From: Chloroflexota bacterium
GTDB lineage: Bacteria; Chloroflexota; UBA11872
DNA: 64,000 bases
NCBI GenBank assembly: GCA_022824495.1
Contig: JAJDZU010000018.1
Location: 1-64,000, forward strand
Reading direction: 5' to 3'
Shown here: piece by piece, positions 1 through 9,661 of the stretch
How positions within the stretch are numbered: the stretch's first letter is position 1
Layout: each line of letters opens with the position of its first letter
Notes under the pieces: generated by a model
The model's database searches: none
What the model was told of the DNA's origin: nothing
What the model saw: only the letters and a program-made list of their open reading frames with translations
Translations under genes and position numbers: made by a program

Positions 1-46
1 CCTCCGCCGCCCCGCACCCGCCCCCACCCCGGCCCGATCTCCCCAA

Positions 47-71
47 CCGCCGGGTGCGCCGCACCCGGCGG
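47..71. terminator. GC-rich perfect hairpin at window start
   Basis: An 11-bp perfect inverted repeat (positions 47-57 and 61-71) encloses a 3-base loop. No T-run follows, so it is a terminator-like or structural element rather than a classic intrinsic terminator. Just downstream (95-114) lies an imperfect palindrome of the CCCCTCGCC/GGGGGAGAGG type, which looks like an interspersed repeat. I see no gene in bases 1-345. Confidence 0.45.
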
Positions 72-255
72 CCTCGAAGCTGCGGCCGCTCGTTCCCCTC
101 GCCTGGGGGAGAGGCAGAACCTGTCCCGAGCCCGCCGAGGGATTCGGGCGTCTTCGGCCGAAATCGGTGAGGGATCGTCCGGGCGCCCTCGATCAGTGCA
201 TCACCCATCCCCAGCCGCCCCTCAAACCCAGCAAAAAAGCGCCCCAAATCACCTC

Positions 256-279
256 AAGAGTTTTTTAGAAAAAACTCTT
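256..279. other. AT-rich perfect hairpin upstream of nfeD
   Basis: Positions 256-266 (AAGAGTTTTTT) pair perfectly with 269-279 (AAAAAACTCTT) around a 2-base loop. Such an A/T stem is conspicuous in a region of very high GC. It lies about 65 bases before the chosen nfeD start, so it may be a 5'-leader structure or a terminator of upstream transcription. Its function is not shown by the sequence. Confidence 0.5.
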
Positions 280-345
280 ACGCGCGCAACCCCCACCCCA
301 ACCGCCGATAATCGGATGACCACCCCGCCGCCCCGGAGGACCCCG

Positions 346-1758
346 GTGACTCGCCCCAACCTCCTCACCCCCCTCCGCCGCCTCATCCTGGCTGCCTCCC
401 TCCTGGCGCTCCTTCTGCTCCCCACCGCCCAGGCCCAGACCTCCGCCGTCATGACCATCGACCTCGACGGCTTCATCGACCCCAACGCCGCCCGCTACGT
501 CGACCGCGCCATCACCGAAGCCACCGACGCCGAAGCCGCCCTCCTCGTCATCCAGCTCAACACCCCCGGCGGCCTCAGCGCCTCGGCCCGCGAGATCGTC
601 AGCTCCATCCTCGAGTCCCCCGTACCCGTCGCCGTCTTCGTCACCCCCCGCGGCGCCCAGGCCGCCTCCGCCGGCATGTTCGTTCTCGCAGCCGCCGGCG
701 TCGCCGCCATGAGCCCCGGCACCAACGTCGGCGCCGCCTCCCCCATCGACGCCACCGGCCAGGACGTCCCCGAAACCCTCGCCGCCAAGGTTCTTGAGGA
801 CACCCAGGCATTCGCCCGCAGCATCGCCGACGCCCGCGGCCGCGACCCCGCGGCCCTCGAAGCCGCCATCACCGAAGCCCGCTCCTACTCCGCCGCCGAG
901 GCCCTTGACCTCGGACTCGCCGACGTCCTCGCCGATGACCTGCCCGACCTCCTCCGCCAGATCAACGGAGCATTCGTACCCACCGCCGGCGACGAAGTCC
1001 CGCTCCAGATCACCGACGCTCCCATCCAGCCCGTCGAGCGCACCCTCCTGGAGCACTTCCTCTCCGTCGTCGCCTCGCCCAACCTCGCCTTCATCCTCCT
1101 CACCGTCGGCGGCATCGCCCTCCTCATCGAGTTGGCCAACCCCGGCCTCGTCATCCCCGGCGTCACCGGCGCCATCGCCCTCGGTCTCGGCTTCGTCGGC
1201 CTCGGCCAGCTCCCCGTCAACTGGCTCGGCGTCGCCCTGCTGCTGATCGCCCTCGGCCTGCTATTCCTCGAATTCCAGGAGCCCGGCGCCGGCGTCTACG
1301 GCGCGGGCGCATTGGTCACTTTCGTTTTCGCCGCGATCCTCCTCGCCGGTGGCGCGCTCCGCCCCGTCGAACTGGACTTCCCCGGTGCCGAGACGCTCAC
1401 CGTCAGCGTCTGGGTCCTCATCGCAATGGGAGCAATCCTTGCGGCCCTCACCGCCACTCTGATCGTCATGGCCAAGACCGGCAAACCCGCTCCTTACAGC
1501 AGCCCATTCGACCGCCGGTCCATGGTCGGCACCCGCGCCCACGTCACCCGCCGGCTGGCCCCCGAAGGCGAAGTCCAGATGCTCGGCGAATACTGGCACG
1601 CCCGCCTCGAAACCAAGGACGACGCTGCCGCCGCCATCGAGGAGGGTTACGCTGTAGAGGTAACCGCCGTGGACGGCACGACGCTGATGGTCAAGCCTGC
1701 GGACGCAGAGCCCAATCCGGACCAACTGGGGGCGACGCAGCCCCCGTCGAGCGCGTAG
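346..1758 (+). CDS. nfeD: NfeD-family membrane serine protease
   Basis: About 470 residues. I choose the GTG at 346 because GGAGGA (335-340) sits five bases upstream and the product then opens with a clean signal/anchor sequence ending near TAQAQ; the frame extends further upstream but without such support. The N-terminal half is a ClpP/SppA-like protease domain with the LNTPGG strand, the nucleophile in AASAG (Ser108 from this start) and the likely general-base Lys148. Four hydrophobic segments follow, then a C-terminal NfeD OB-fold domain (GEYWHARL). Long NfeD proteins of this type cleave hydrophobic stretches of membrane partners, classically a stomatin/slipin, and a slipin gene follows 14 bases downstream. 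The two are almost certainly one operon. Confidence 0.9.
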   Translation: MTRPNLLTPLRRLILAASLLALLLLPTAQAQTSAVMTIDLDGFIDPNAARYVDRAITEATDAEAALLVIQLNTPGGLSASAREIVSSILESPVPVAVFVTPRGAQAASAGMFVLAAAGVAAMSPGTNVGAASPIDATGQDVPETLAAKVLEDTQAFARSIADARGRDPAALEAAITEARSYSAAEALDLGLADVLADDLPDLLRQINGAFVPTAGDEVPLQITDAPIQPVERTLLEHFLSVVASPNLAFILLTVGGIALLIELANPGLVIPGVTGAIALGLGFVGLGQLPVNWLGVALLLIALGLLFLEFQEPGAGVYGAGALVTFVFAAILLAGGALRPVELDFPGAETLTVSVWVLIAMGAILAALTATLIVMAKTGKPAPYSSPFDRRSMVGTRAHVTRRLAPEGEVQMLGEYWHARLETKDDAAAAIEEGYAVEVTAVDGTTLMVKPADAEPNPDQLGATQPPSSA

Positions 1759-1772
1759 CCAGGGAGGCACCA

Positions 1773-2615
1773 ATGGCAATCATCAACTTCATCCGCGACT
1801 ACGAGCGGCTGGCCCGATTCAGATTTGGACGTTTCGAAGGAATGCTCGGCCCGGGCATCGTCTTCGCCATTCCCATCATTCACCAGATCACGCGCCTCGA
1901 CACCCGTACCGAAGTCCTGGACATCCCGCGTCAGACCAACATCACCCGCGACAACGCGCCGATCGAGATCGACTTCCTCGTCTACATGCGGGTTGATCTG
2001 AACAATGCGGAACGCGCCGTGCTGGAAGTCGAGAACTATCACCAGGCCGTTGTCGGCCTCGCCACCACCACGCTGCGGGCGGTAATCGGCGACATCGCGC
2101 TGGACGAGGTGCTCTCGCAGCGCGAGCGCATCAACGAGTCCATCCGCGTCAAGCTGGATTCCGAGACCGAGCGCTGGGGCATCAAGGTCACGAACGTCGA
2201 AATCCGCGAGATTGATCCACCGCGTGAAATCCAGGATGCGATGAACCGCCAGATGTCGGCCGAGCGCGTGCGCCGCTCCGTCATTCTGGAAGCTCAAGGC
2301 ACGCGCGAGTCCGACATCACCGTCGCCGAGGGTCAGAAGCAGGCCGCCATCCTGAAGGCCGAGGGTGGCCGGCAGGCCGAAATCCTGCAGGCCGAAGGCG
2401 ACCAGCAGGCTGCTGTCCTGCGAGCCCAGGGCTTCGCCGATGCTCTGCAGCGCATCTTCGAAACAGCTCGGGGCATCGACGACAACACCATGCGCCTGCA
2501 ATACCTCGATACGCTCAAGGCCCTCGGCGCCAGCCCCGCCTCCAAGTTCATCTTCCCGCTCGAGTTCACCCAGATGCTCGGCAACCTCGCCGGCCGCCGC
2601 GACTCCGATGACTGA
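1773..2615 (+). CDS. Slipin / stomatin-like SPFH (band 7) protein
   Basis: 280 residues, with AGGGAGG ahead of the ATG. The SPFH domain starts close to the N terminus with the usual conserved proline-rich strand (GPGIVFAIPIIHQ) and continues through residues of the DIPRQTNITRDN type. The C-terminal third is an Ala/Glu/Gln-rich coiled coil with repeated KAEG, QAEG and RAQG units, typical of slipins that oligomerise into membrane microdomain scaffolds. The usual long N-terminal membrane hairpin is short here, so membrane attachment may depend on the scaffold or on NfeD. It is the expected partner or substrate of the upstream protease. Confidence 0.9.
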   Translation: MAIINFIRDYERLARFRFGRFEGMLGPGIVFAIPIIHQITRLDTRTEVLDIPRQTNITRDNAPIEIDFLVYMRVDLNNAERAVLEVENYHQAVVGLATTTLRAVIGDIALDEVLSQRERINESIRVKLDSETERWGIKVTNVEIREIDPPREIQDAMNRQMSAERVRRSVILEAQGTRESDITVAEGQKQAAILKAEGGRQAEILQAEGDQQAAVLRAQGFADALQRIFETARGIDDNTMRLQYLDTLKALGASPASKFIFPLEFTQMLGNLAGRRDSDD

Positions 2616-2629
2616 CCCTCTCGGCGGCG

Positions 2630-3253
2630 TCAGTCGGTGGGGGACTCCAGCCGCCGCGTCATGATGATCTCCCCAAAGTGCCGCCGCACCAGGTTGAACA
2701 CCCACTGCATCCGCCGCGGATCCTCCACAAACCCGTGCCGCCGAAACAACGCCTGCGCCGCGGCGTTATCCGCCTCCACCCGCAGCGTCACCTGGTGGTA
2801 ACCCCGCTCTCGGGCAAGATCGATCACATGATCCAGCAGCGCCGAGCCATGCCCGCGTCGCCGAGCCGGCGGCGATATCGCCAGCGCGCTGATATAGGCC
2901 TCATGCTCGTGTAGCCAGTGCGGCGGCAGCGGCGGAATGTGAAACGCCACCCACAGCGCCCGCCACGGCCCCAGAACCCGAGCCATCGCCAGGAAAGCCC
3001 GCAGCCCTGTTATCGGCGTTGACCTGTTGTCCCAACGAACCAACACCAGCCCCTCGCACACGCCTTCGCGCTCTGCCAGCCACGCGTTCGGCATCGACCC
3101 AAACGCCCGCAAGCCATGTCCCACAGCCCGCGCCGCCTGCCGGTCGCGCTCCCCAAAGACGTAGGTGAAGGTCTTCGGAAAGGCGTCCAGCATCAGCCGA
3201 CCCACAGTCTCGGCGTCGGCTTCCGATGTGCTCGCCCGGCGCAACGTCCGCAT
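2630..3253 (-). CDS. GNAT-family N-acetyltransferase
   Basis: 207 residues, convergent with the slipin gene. The acetyl-CoA pyrophosphate-binding motif A is clear (RRRGHG, residues 131-136, followed by SALLDHVIDLAR). Motif B is in the VEADNAAAQALFRRHGF stretch, both typical of GCN5-related acetyltransferases. The N-terminal half resembles other stand-alone small-molecule or antibiotic-type GNATs but has no feature that reveals the acceptor. No operon partner is evident. Confidence 0.85.
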   Translation of the reverse strand: MRTLRRASTSEADAETVGRLMLDAFPKTFTYVFGERDRQAARAVGHGLRAFGSMPNAWLAEREGVCEGLVLVRWDNRSTPITGLRAFLAMARVLGPWRALWVAFHIPPLPPHWLHEHEAYISALAISPPARRRGHGSALLDHVIDLARERGYHQVTLRVEADNAAAQALFRRHGFVEDPRRMQWVFNLVRRHFGEIIMTRRLESPTD

Positions 3254-3312
3254 GTGTCAACCGCTCATTCGTGCTGAGGCGGCGACGCCATTCTAGGCGC
3301 CTCGATGTCTAC

Positions 3313-4878
3313 CTAACTCGTTCCCACGACCTCGAACCCAAACACCGAAGCCGTCCGCAGACTGAAGCGCAACGACACCGCCCGATCCACCGGCGGCTGA
3401 CCGCCGCCGCTCCACGTCACCGTGGCGTCTAACTGGTCGCCTGTAACCGGCTGGCAATCCGACACGCCCAGCCCCGGAATCTCTGACCACTCCTCGTCCG
3501 TCACACCAACGCGCAGGCTCCCACCCGGCTGCACCCGGCAGTTCACCCGCAGCCCGCCGCCGGACAGTCGCACCGGCGGCGTCCAGAATTCGCCGTCCGT
3601 CGCCGCGTGAATCCCCGCCAGCCGGCCCCGCGTCCAGGTACACCAGCAGATCCCGCTGTCCGCCAGATTCGCCGGGAACTTGTGCGGATAGCTGTAGCCG
3701 GCGTACGGCAGCCCAAACCGGTCGCCCGGCAGCGGAACCAGCCCAATCCCCACAAACATGCTCCCGCCGTCGACGCCGTCAGGCGACCCGATCGGCAACA
3801 CCGGATTGCCTGGCGTCCAGCTCCAGGCAACCCCGTCCACGCTCGTCGCCATGCCGATCGTTGTCTGATCCGTCGCCCGGTCGTACAGCGTCGGAAACAT
3901 CAGGTGCGTCGTGGGATCACCTGGATAGCGCGTCTGCCCGTTGGTATACAGGTCCGTCTGCTCCGGCGCCGTCGGCGACGCCGTCAGCACGTCCTGCGGC
4001 AGCGGCCAGCGGCTGAAGTCGCTTGTTTCCGCGCGCGTGATTGTGCGTCGGCCCCACGACCAGCCGCGCCCGTACCAGACGTACTGCTTGCGCAGCGCGT
4101 CCCACTCCACAACCTGCAGCGTGTCGCTGCAGAACACCACCGCCGGCTCGTCCTGCACGGTCCAGTTCAGCCCGTCTGGCGAGGTGCCCACATACATCGC
4201 CCGCACGTGGCTATCGTCGGTGGTCCGCGGGTCCACCGCTTCGGGACGTTCCCGCCGAGCAGCTTCGACGACTTCGGGCGTTGCGTCGCCGTACCAGAAC
4301 ATCTTGTAGCGAGCCTCAGGTTCCGCCTCCGGATCGATGAATGGACTGGCACCGTGGAGCCCCATCGGCCCTACGGTCTCTCGCCCCAGCGAGATGTTGG
4401 TGTCGGTGGATCCGTCCCATGAGCCAATCCCCAGACTGGGCTTCGTCCAGTTGAAACCGTCGTTCGACTCGGCGTAGCACAGCAACCCGCCAAACACCGG
4501 GTTTGGCCACGCCAACTTCGGGCCGATCTCCGGATCCCAGTGATCCGGCGGAACGGCCTCATACCAGAGCCTGTAGCGACCGCCGTCGAAAATCACCTTC
4601 GGCCACCACACCAGCTTCTCCCACGGCTCAGTGGCTTTGACTACCGGTTCGGTCCGCACCCCCGGCTCCGCCCGCAGTTCAACCCCGCGAGGCACGGCCG
4701 GAAAGTCGGCGTGAAGCGACGTCGGATTCGTCAGCCCCCAGGCGCCGTGGGGCCGGCCGTCGTCATCAACCCAGCGCGCGCGCCCCGGGTGAATGAAGCG
4801 GTAGTCAACGAAGGGGTGATAGCCCACCTTCACAGGCAGTGGCGTCACCAGACCTGGATAGAGGCTGTCGATGCTCAT
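3313..4878 (-). CDS. Five-bladed beta-propeller glycosidase-like protein (GH32/GH43-like)
   Basis: 521 residues, no signal peptide. The sequence is rich in repeated W-Y-x(n)-S-x-D-G-x-x-W blades (GRYRLWYEA, YAESNDGFNWTKPSLG, YVGTSPDGLNWT, ATSVDGVAWSW). This is the signature of glycosyl hydrolase clan F/J-like five-bladed propellers. A C-terminal beta-sandwich-like stretch rich in Gly and Val follows. Substrate and catalytic acids cannot be assigned by eye. It is transcribed divergently from the SelA-fold enzyme gene at 4978, which may share its 99-bp promoter region. It fits the carbohydrate theme of the window. Confidence 0.7.
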   Translation of the reverse strand: MSIDSLYPGLVTPLPVKVGYHPFVDYRFIHPGRARWVDDDGRPHGAWGLTNPTSLHADFPAVPRGVELRAEPGVRTEPVVKATEPWEKLVWWPKVIFDGGRYRLWYEAVPPDHWDPEIGPKLAWPNPVFGGLLCYAESNDGFNWTKPSLGIGSWDGSTDTNISLGRETVGPMGLHGASPFIDPEAEPEARYKMFWYGDATPEVVEAARRERPEAVDPRTTDDSHVRAMYVGTSPDGLNWTVQDEPAVVFCSDTLQVVEWDALRKQYVWYGRGWSWGRRTITRAETSDFSRWPLPQDVLTASPTAPEQTDLYTNGQTRYPGDPTTHLMFPTLYDRATDQTTIGMATSVDGVAWSWTPGNPVLPIGSPDGVDGGSMFVGIGLVPLPGDRFGLPYAGYSYPHKFPANLADSGICWCTWTRGRLAGIHAATDGEFWTPPVRLSGGGLRVNCRVQPGGSLRVGVTDEEWSEIPGLGVSDCQPVTGDQLDATVTWSGGGQPPVDRAVSLRFSLRTASVFGFEVVGTS

Positions 4879-4977
4879 GCTGTCGACTTTCGGTGGGAAA
4901 CCTTAGATGGCGAACTATATACCGGCGCCGGTTCTCGACGTGCTATACAACACTGGCCGCTTGTGCCGGAAGTTCTC

Positions 4978-6114
4978 ATGGCTCGAACCCTCCCCGCCAA
5001 CCGCATCTACGACGAACTCGGCGTGCCGCGCGTCATCCACGCCGGCGGTCCAACCACCGCCCACGGCGGCTCGCTGATGCTGCCGGAGACGTTCGAAGCA
5101 ATGGCCGAGGCCGGACGTGCCTTTGTACCCCTCGACACCCTCAATAGACGCATTGGCGCATACATCGCCGAGGTCACAGGCGCAGAGGCCGGAATGGTCG
5201 TTGCCGGCGCGGCCGCCGGAATGGTCATCTCGATGGCGGCCTGCATGACCGGGACTGATATCGCTGCCGTTCGGCGAATTCCCGAGACGACCGGACTCAA
5301 GGATGAACTCGTCATCCAGAAGCTCCATCGCGGCCCCTACAGCCACATGTACGGCTTCACCGGCGCGCGCTTCGTCGAAGTCGGCAACGTCGTCTCTTGC
5401 CTGCCCGAGGAATTGGAAGCGGCGATCACCGACCGAACGGCCGCCGTGGCCTACCTCTTTGCACCGGGTAACCCGCGCGGCGGTCTTACCCTTCCGCAGG
5501 TGGCTGACATCGCCCACGCACGCAGCGTCCCGGTCATCGTGGACGCTTCCATGACGGTCCCGCCGCGCGACAACCTCCGGCGATTCATTCGCGAAGGCGC
5601 CGACCTAGTCGCCATGAGCGGCGGCAAAGTCATCCGCGGTCCCCAGGCTACCGGGTTGCTCTACGGCCGCGCCGATCTCCTCGAAGCGGCCCATCTCAAC
5701 AACAGCCCCAACCACGCCATCGGCCGCCCGTCCAAGATCGCCAAGGAAGAAATGGTCGGCCTCTACGCCGCCCTCCGCAGCTACATGGACTCGGACGAGG
5801 AAGAAATGCTCCGCGACTTCCACGAGCTTGTTGAAATCATCGTCGACGACGTCGGCGAACTGGATGGCGTTCGTGCCACCGTCGAGTTCGACGACGATCG
5901 GTACTTCGTCCCCACCGCGGTCATCGGCTTCGAGCCCGACTGGCAGGGCCCTGACGTTCAGTCGGTGGTCGACGCCCTTCTCGCCGGCGATCCGCCCATC
6001 GTCGTCCGCTTCGACCCCTCACGAGGCCTCGTCGAAGCCGCTTCCGCCAACCTGCAACCCGGCGAACCTGAGATCATCGGCCAGCGCTTGCGCGAGATTC
6101 TGACGGACGACTAG
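4978..6114 (+). CDS. SelA-fold PLP-dependent enzyme (sugar-acid/amino-acid lyase type)
   Basis: 378 residues from the ATG at 4978; the frame is open upstream, but homology-like sequence (NRIYDELGVPRVIHAGG) begins here. Asp189 (VIVDAS) should contact the pyridine nitrogen, and Lys217 in MSGGKVIRGPQATG is the Schiff-base lysine. This is the hallmark of the L-seryl-tRNA(Sec) selenium transferase fold. The protein is about 80 residues shorter than true SelA and lacks its N-terminal tRNA-binding domain. It is therefore better placed with the SelA-like lyases such as D-glucosaminate-6-phosphate ammonia-lyase. The exact substrate is not determinable. Neighbours suggest sugar-acid or amino-sugar metabolism. 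Confidence 0.75.
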   Translation: MARTLPANRIYDELGVPRVIHAGGPTTAHGGSLMLPETFEAMAEAGRAFVPLDTLNRRIGAYIAEVTGAEAGMVVAGAAAGMVISMAACMTGTDIAAVRRIPETTGLKDELVIQKLHRGPYSHMYGFTGARFVEVGNVVSCLPEELEAAITDRTAAVAYLFAPGNPRGGLTLPQVADIAHARSVPVIVDASMTVPPRDNLRRFIREGADLVAMSGGKVIRGPQATGLLYGRADLLEAAHLNNSPNHAIGRPSKIAKEEMVGLYAALRSYMDSDEEEMLRDFHELVEIIVDDVGELDGVRATVEFDDDRYFVPTAVIGFEPDWQGPDVQSVVDALLAGDPPIVVRFDPSRGLVEAASANLQPGEPEIIGQRLREILTDD

Positions 6115-6202
6115 ACCAAACGAACTCGTCGCTCGGCCAGCACGTTCCCCTGAGACTCTGCCTGTAGTTTCGGCGGCTTGAAGTCGCGCATAGCGCCGGG
6201 CG

Positions 6203-7090
6203 CTAGTCCCCACACACGAGCGACCGAACGAACGCCGACGCCTCGGCATGAGCCTTCGGAGTAGCCGAACTGGGGTCGCGCAGGTGAGCACTGGTTGGTT
6301 CACTGAGCCAGAGTCCACCGGCGGTCGCCGTTGCCTCCTGGCACAGCTGTTCGTACAGCACGAATCTGGCATCACGGTCCTGCTCGGCCAAGCATCGCCT
6401 GAACAGCTTGAGGAACGCGGGATCGTGCTCGCGCAGATACCGCACGGCAGCTTTCTCGCCCTCCCACCGCAAATTCCGGATCGCGAAGTATCCAGTGAAG
6501 ACATCGTCGAGCCCGTAGAGCAACCGAACGTCTAGAGCCGTCGCGTAGTCGGAATCGTCCGATGCCAGCATGCGTCGATTGTACTGCCGGTCATAGTTGA
6601 TCTTGTGCCAGGCGCGGTAGGCGTCGTTTCGCGTCGGTGCGAAGGCTGCGTCTGGCCACCGACGAGCCGCTTTCTGTGCCCGCGTCAGCTTTCCGCCTTG
6701 GTCAACAAGGATTCGCGCGCTGGCCAGAAACGCTGCCAACCGCCGTATCCATACATTGGCGCCCAGCGCCTGCTCGGCGTGGGCGATGGATTCGACCTCG
6801 TTGGGCGTCGCGAACAGCAGATCGCCCATTCGGCTCTCGATCCACGTCACGCCAACCCGCAGATTCGACCACTTCTCTACAACCACGATTAGCAGGTCGA
6901 GGTCGCTCGCAGCTGTCAGTTGCGAGTGCTGAGCGGATCCCCCCAGGGCCGCGCCTTCGACATCGGGATGCGACCCAAGCCGTCGCACTACATCGTCAAG
7001 TGTTGCAGTGTTCGCCGGCGATGGCACGGCGCAATAGCTCCTTCGGCGAGCTTCTTCGTGAGCAGCGTTCGGAGTCTTCATGATCTTCAT
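6203..7090 (-). CDS. Nucleotidyltransferase-domain protein
   Basis: 295 residues. The pol-beta-type nucleotidyltransferase signature is present: GGS at residues 50-52, then two metal-binding aspartates in SDLDLLIV (Asp63 and Asp65). A third acidic strand is probably in the ESRMGDLLFAT segment. The C-terminal two thirds is helical and resembles the helical lobe of aminoglycoside-type adenylyltransferases. Target unknown. An alternative start is the second Met three codons in. It is divergent from uvrB. Confidence 0.75.
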   Translation of the reverse strand: MKIMKTPNAAHEEARRRSYCAVPSPANTATLDDVVRRLGSHPDVEGAALGGSAQHSQLTAASDLDLLIVVVEKWSNLRVGVTWIESRMGDLLFATPNEVESIAHAEQALGANVWIRRLAAFLASARILVDQGGKLTRAQKAARRWPDAAFAPTRNDAYRAWHKINYDRQYNRRMLASDDSDYATALDVRLLYGLDDVFTGYFAIRNLRWEGEKAAVRYLREHDPAFLKLFRRCLAEQDRDARFVLYEQLCQEATATAGGLWLSEPTSAHLRDPSSATPKAHAEASAFVRSLVCGD

Positions 7091-7175
7091 GGCTGAGATG
7101 GCTCAGGACGCGGTTCGCTAGTGCCCTGACTCGGTGTGCACCCTCTCCCTCTGCGCATCCTAGAATCAATTGACT

Positions 7176-9224
7176 ATGGCCACCCTTCCCAAGAGCGGCA
7201 TCCGCGCGGGCTTTGAGATCGCCGCCGAATTCCAACCAGCCGGCGGCCAGCCCCAGGCTATCGACCAGCTCGTTGACGGCATCCAGGACGGCCACCGTGC
7301 CCAAACCCTGCTGGGCGTGACCGGCTCAGGCAAGACCTTCACCATCGCCAACGTCATCCAGCGCATCCAGCGTCCGGCTTTGGTGCTCGCTCATAACAAG
7401 ACCCTCGCTGCCCAACTGGCCACTGAACTCAAGGAGTTCTTTCCCCGCAACGCCGTCGAGTACTTCGTCAGCTACTACGACTACTACCAGCCCGAGGCAT
7501 ACATCCCCCGCAGCGACACCTACATCGAGAAAGAGACCGACATCAACGCCGAGATCGAGAAGCTGCGCTACTCCACCACCCGGTCACTCTTCGAACGCCG
7601 CGACGTCATCGTCGTCGCCACCGTCTCCTGCATCTACGGCATCACCCCGCCCGAGGACTACGGCGATATGAGCCTGTCGCTGGAAGTCGGCGCCGAATAC
7701 GACCGCACCCGCCTGCTGCGCGTCCTGGTCGGCCTCCAATACACCCGCACCTCGGCCAGCCTCGAACACGGGCGCTTTCGAGTACGCGGCGAGGTGCTCG
7801 AGGTCTACCCGCCATACGACGACTTCGTGCTTCGACTGGAGTTCTTTGGCGATGAACTCGAACGGGCGGTCCGTCTGGAGCCGCTCACCGGCGAAATCCT
7901 TGAAGAGCTCTCCAGCCTCACCATCTACCCGGCACGCTTCTATGTGACCCCCATCGAGCGCTTGCAGCGCGCCATCGAAGCCATTGGCCAAGAACTGGAC
8001 GAGCAACTCGCGCGGCTCGAAGCCCGCCGCAAGGTGTTGGAAGCCGCCCGCCTGCGCCAGCGCACAAACTTCGACATGGAGATGCTGCGCGAGACCGGCA
8101 GTTGCACCGGCATCGAGAACTACAGCCGCCACCTCAACGCCCGCGAGGCCGGAGACCCACCGTGGGTGCTGCTGGACTACCTGCCCGAGGACTACCTCCT
8201 GGTCGTCGACGAGTCCCATGTCACGCTGCCCCAGGTACGCGGGATGCTGGCCGGTGACCGCGCCCGCAAGGAGGCGCTGGTGGAATACGGCTTCCGTCTG
8301 CCCTCGGCCTTTGACAACCGACCGCTCTCCTTCGAGGAGTTCGAGCAGCACATGAAGACCGCTGTCTTCATGTCCGCCACGCCGGGACCCTACGAGTACG
8401 AGCACAGCGAGCAGATCGTCGAACAGATCGTCCGCCCCACCGGCCTGGTCGACCCGGCTATCGAAGTGCGCGCCACTGAAGGCCAGATCGACGACCTGAT
8501 CGCCGAAATCAACAAGCGCGTCGATGTCCACGAACGAGTGCTCGTTACCACCCTCACCAAGCGCATGGCCGAGGACCTCGCCGAATACCTGGCCGAGATC
8601 GGCGTCAAGGTTCACTACCTCCACTCGGAAATCGACACCCTGGAACGCGTCGAAATCCTCAGCGACCTTCGCCGCGGGGTCTACGACGTGGTGGTTGGGA
8701 TCAACCTGCTGCGGGAAGGCCTTGACCTGCCCGAGGTAAGCCTCGTCGCCATCCTGGACGCCGACAAAGAGGGCTTCCTACGCTCTGAGACCTCCCTGAT
8801 TCAGACCATCGGCCGCGCTGCTCGCCACCTGCACGGCCGCGTCATCATGTACGCCGATCTGGTCACGCACAGCATGAAGCGCGCCATTGACGAAACCTAC
8901 CGGCGGCGCAGTCTGCAGGTGGTCTACAACGAGCAACACGGCATCACGCCCGCATCCATTGTCAAGAGCCTGCGCGACCTCACCGAGCGTGTCGCCCAGG
9001 AAGCCGGCCACGACGGCTTGGCCCAGGCCGCCGAGGAGTCACCGGCCTACGACATCGGCTTCCGCCGCACCAGCGACCTCTCCCGCGTTGAACTCGCGCA
9101 GTCCATCAAGGACCTCGAACGCCAGATGCGCCTCGCCGCCGACAGCCTCGCCTTCGAAAAAGCCGCCGCTCTCCGCGACCAGATCAGCGACCTCCGCCGC
9201 GACCTCGAAGCAGCCAGGGCCTGA
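7176..9224 (+). CDS. uvrB: UvrB, excinuclease ABC subunit B
   Basis: 682 residues, the normal length. UvrB is the damage-verification helicase of nucleotide excision repair, loaded by UvrA and then bound by the nuclease UvrC. Visible landmarks are Walker A (GVTGSGKT), the beta-hairpin with [10 protein letters not shown], the DESH Walker B, the MSATPGPYE motif, the helicase motif VI region ([19 protein letters not shown]) and the C-terminal UVR coiled-coil ([13 protein letters not shown]). A TTG two codons upstream (7170) is an alternative start; no strong ribosome-binding site distinguishes them. The gene stands alone, divergent from the nucleotidyltransferase gene. Confidence 0.97.
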   Translation: MATLPKSGIRAGFEIAAEFQPAGGQPQAIDQLVDGIQDGHRAQTLLGVTGSGKTFTIANVIQRIQRPALVLAHNKTLAAQLATELKEFFPRNAVEYFVSYYDYYQPEAYIPRSDTYIEKETDINAEIEKLRYSTTRSLFERRDVIVVATVSCIYGITPPEDYGDMSLSLEVGAEYDRTRLLRVLVGLQYTRTSASLEHGRFRVRGEVLEVYPPYDDFVLRLEFFGDELERAVRLEPLTGEILEELSSLTIYPARFYVTPIERLQRAIEAIGQELDEQLARLEARRKVLEAARLRQRTNFDMEMLRETGSCTGIENYSRHLNAREAGDPPWVLLDYLPEDYLLVVDESHVTLPQVRGMLAGDRARKEALVEYGFRLPSAFDNRPLSFEEFEQHMKTAVFMSATPGPYEYEHSEQIVEQIVRPTGLVDPAIEVRATEGQIDDLIAEINKRVDVHERVLVTTLTKRMAEDLAEYLAEIGVKVHYLHSEIDTLERVEILSDLRRGVYDVVVGINLLREGLDLPEVSLVAILDADKEGFLRSETSLIQTIGRAARHLHGRVIMYADLVTHSMKRAIDETYRRRSLQVVYNEQHGITPASIVKSLRDLTERVAQEAGHDGLAQAAEESPAYDIGFRRTSDLSRVELAQSIKDLERQMRLAADSLAFEKAAALRDQISDLRRDLEAARA

Positions 9225-9299
9225 ATCCGCGACGTGGCCGTCCGATCAGACTGGCTGGCTGTCCCCAGTTGCCCTTGGTGGTTTGGCCAATATCGGCGA

Positions 9300-9560
9300 T
9301 CCTGACGGCAGCGGGTGAAACGCGAGCAGCGGAACAGTAGATGATGCCCTGCGTCGGCGTATTCAGTCGCGCAGTTATGGTGGCTGTGTCGACCTTCATG
9401 CGCGCATACAGCTTGGCTTCGTCGGCCCAGAGACTCGCGTCCGTCTCGGCCATATGGGCATGGAGGCGCGCCAGCGCTCCGCCACAAAATGACAAGCAGG
9501 GGAACCACGGTGCTTTTGGCTACGGTGAGCCAGTCGTCGGTGGTCCGCGACAACTTGTGC
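9300..9560 (-). pseudogene. Possible remnant of a small membrane-anchored coiled-coil protein
   Basis: In the 437-bp gap after uvrB, one minus frame reads TTDDWLTVAKSTVVPLLVI, a plausible transmembrane start. The adjacent frame, entered near 9485-9495, reads ARLHAHMAETDASL followed by DEAKLYARMKVDTATITARL, a coiled-coil pattern. Together they resemble a short anchor-plus-coiled-coil protein broken by a frameshift. This is a pattern match only, with no conserved family recognised; the rest of the gap holds nothing I can support. Confidence 0.25.
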
Positions 9561-9661
9561 TAGACCGAAGGAAGTGCCGGGCCGCCACAGAGCGGCATTT
9601 CGATTGACCAATTGACGGCAGTTGCCAACGGCGCCGTCGGCTTAGGATTGCCGCCCTGGTT

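Noticed and set aside
4978..6114. SelA, hence selenocysteine decoding that might explain the in-frame TGAs
   Set aside because: The protein lacks the N-terminal SelA domain, no selB, selD or tRNA-Sec is visible, and neither TGA lies in a known selenoprotein context.
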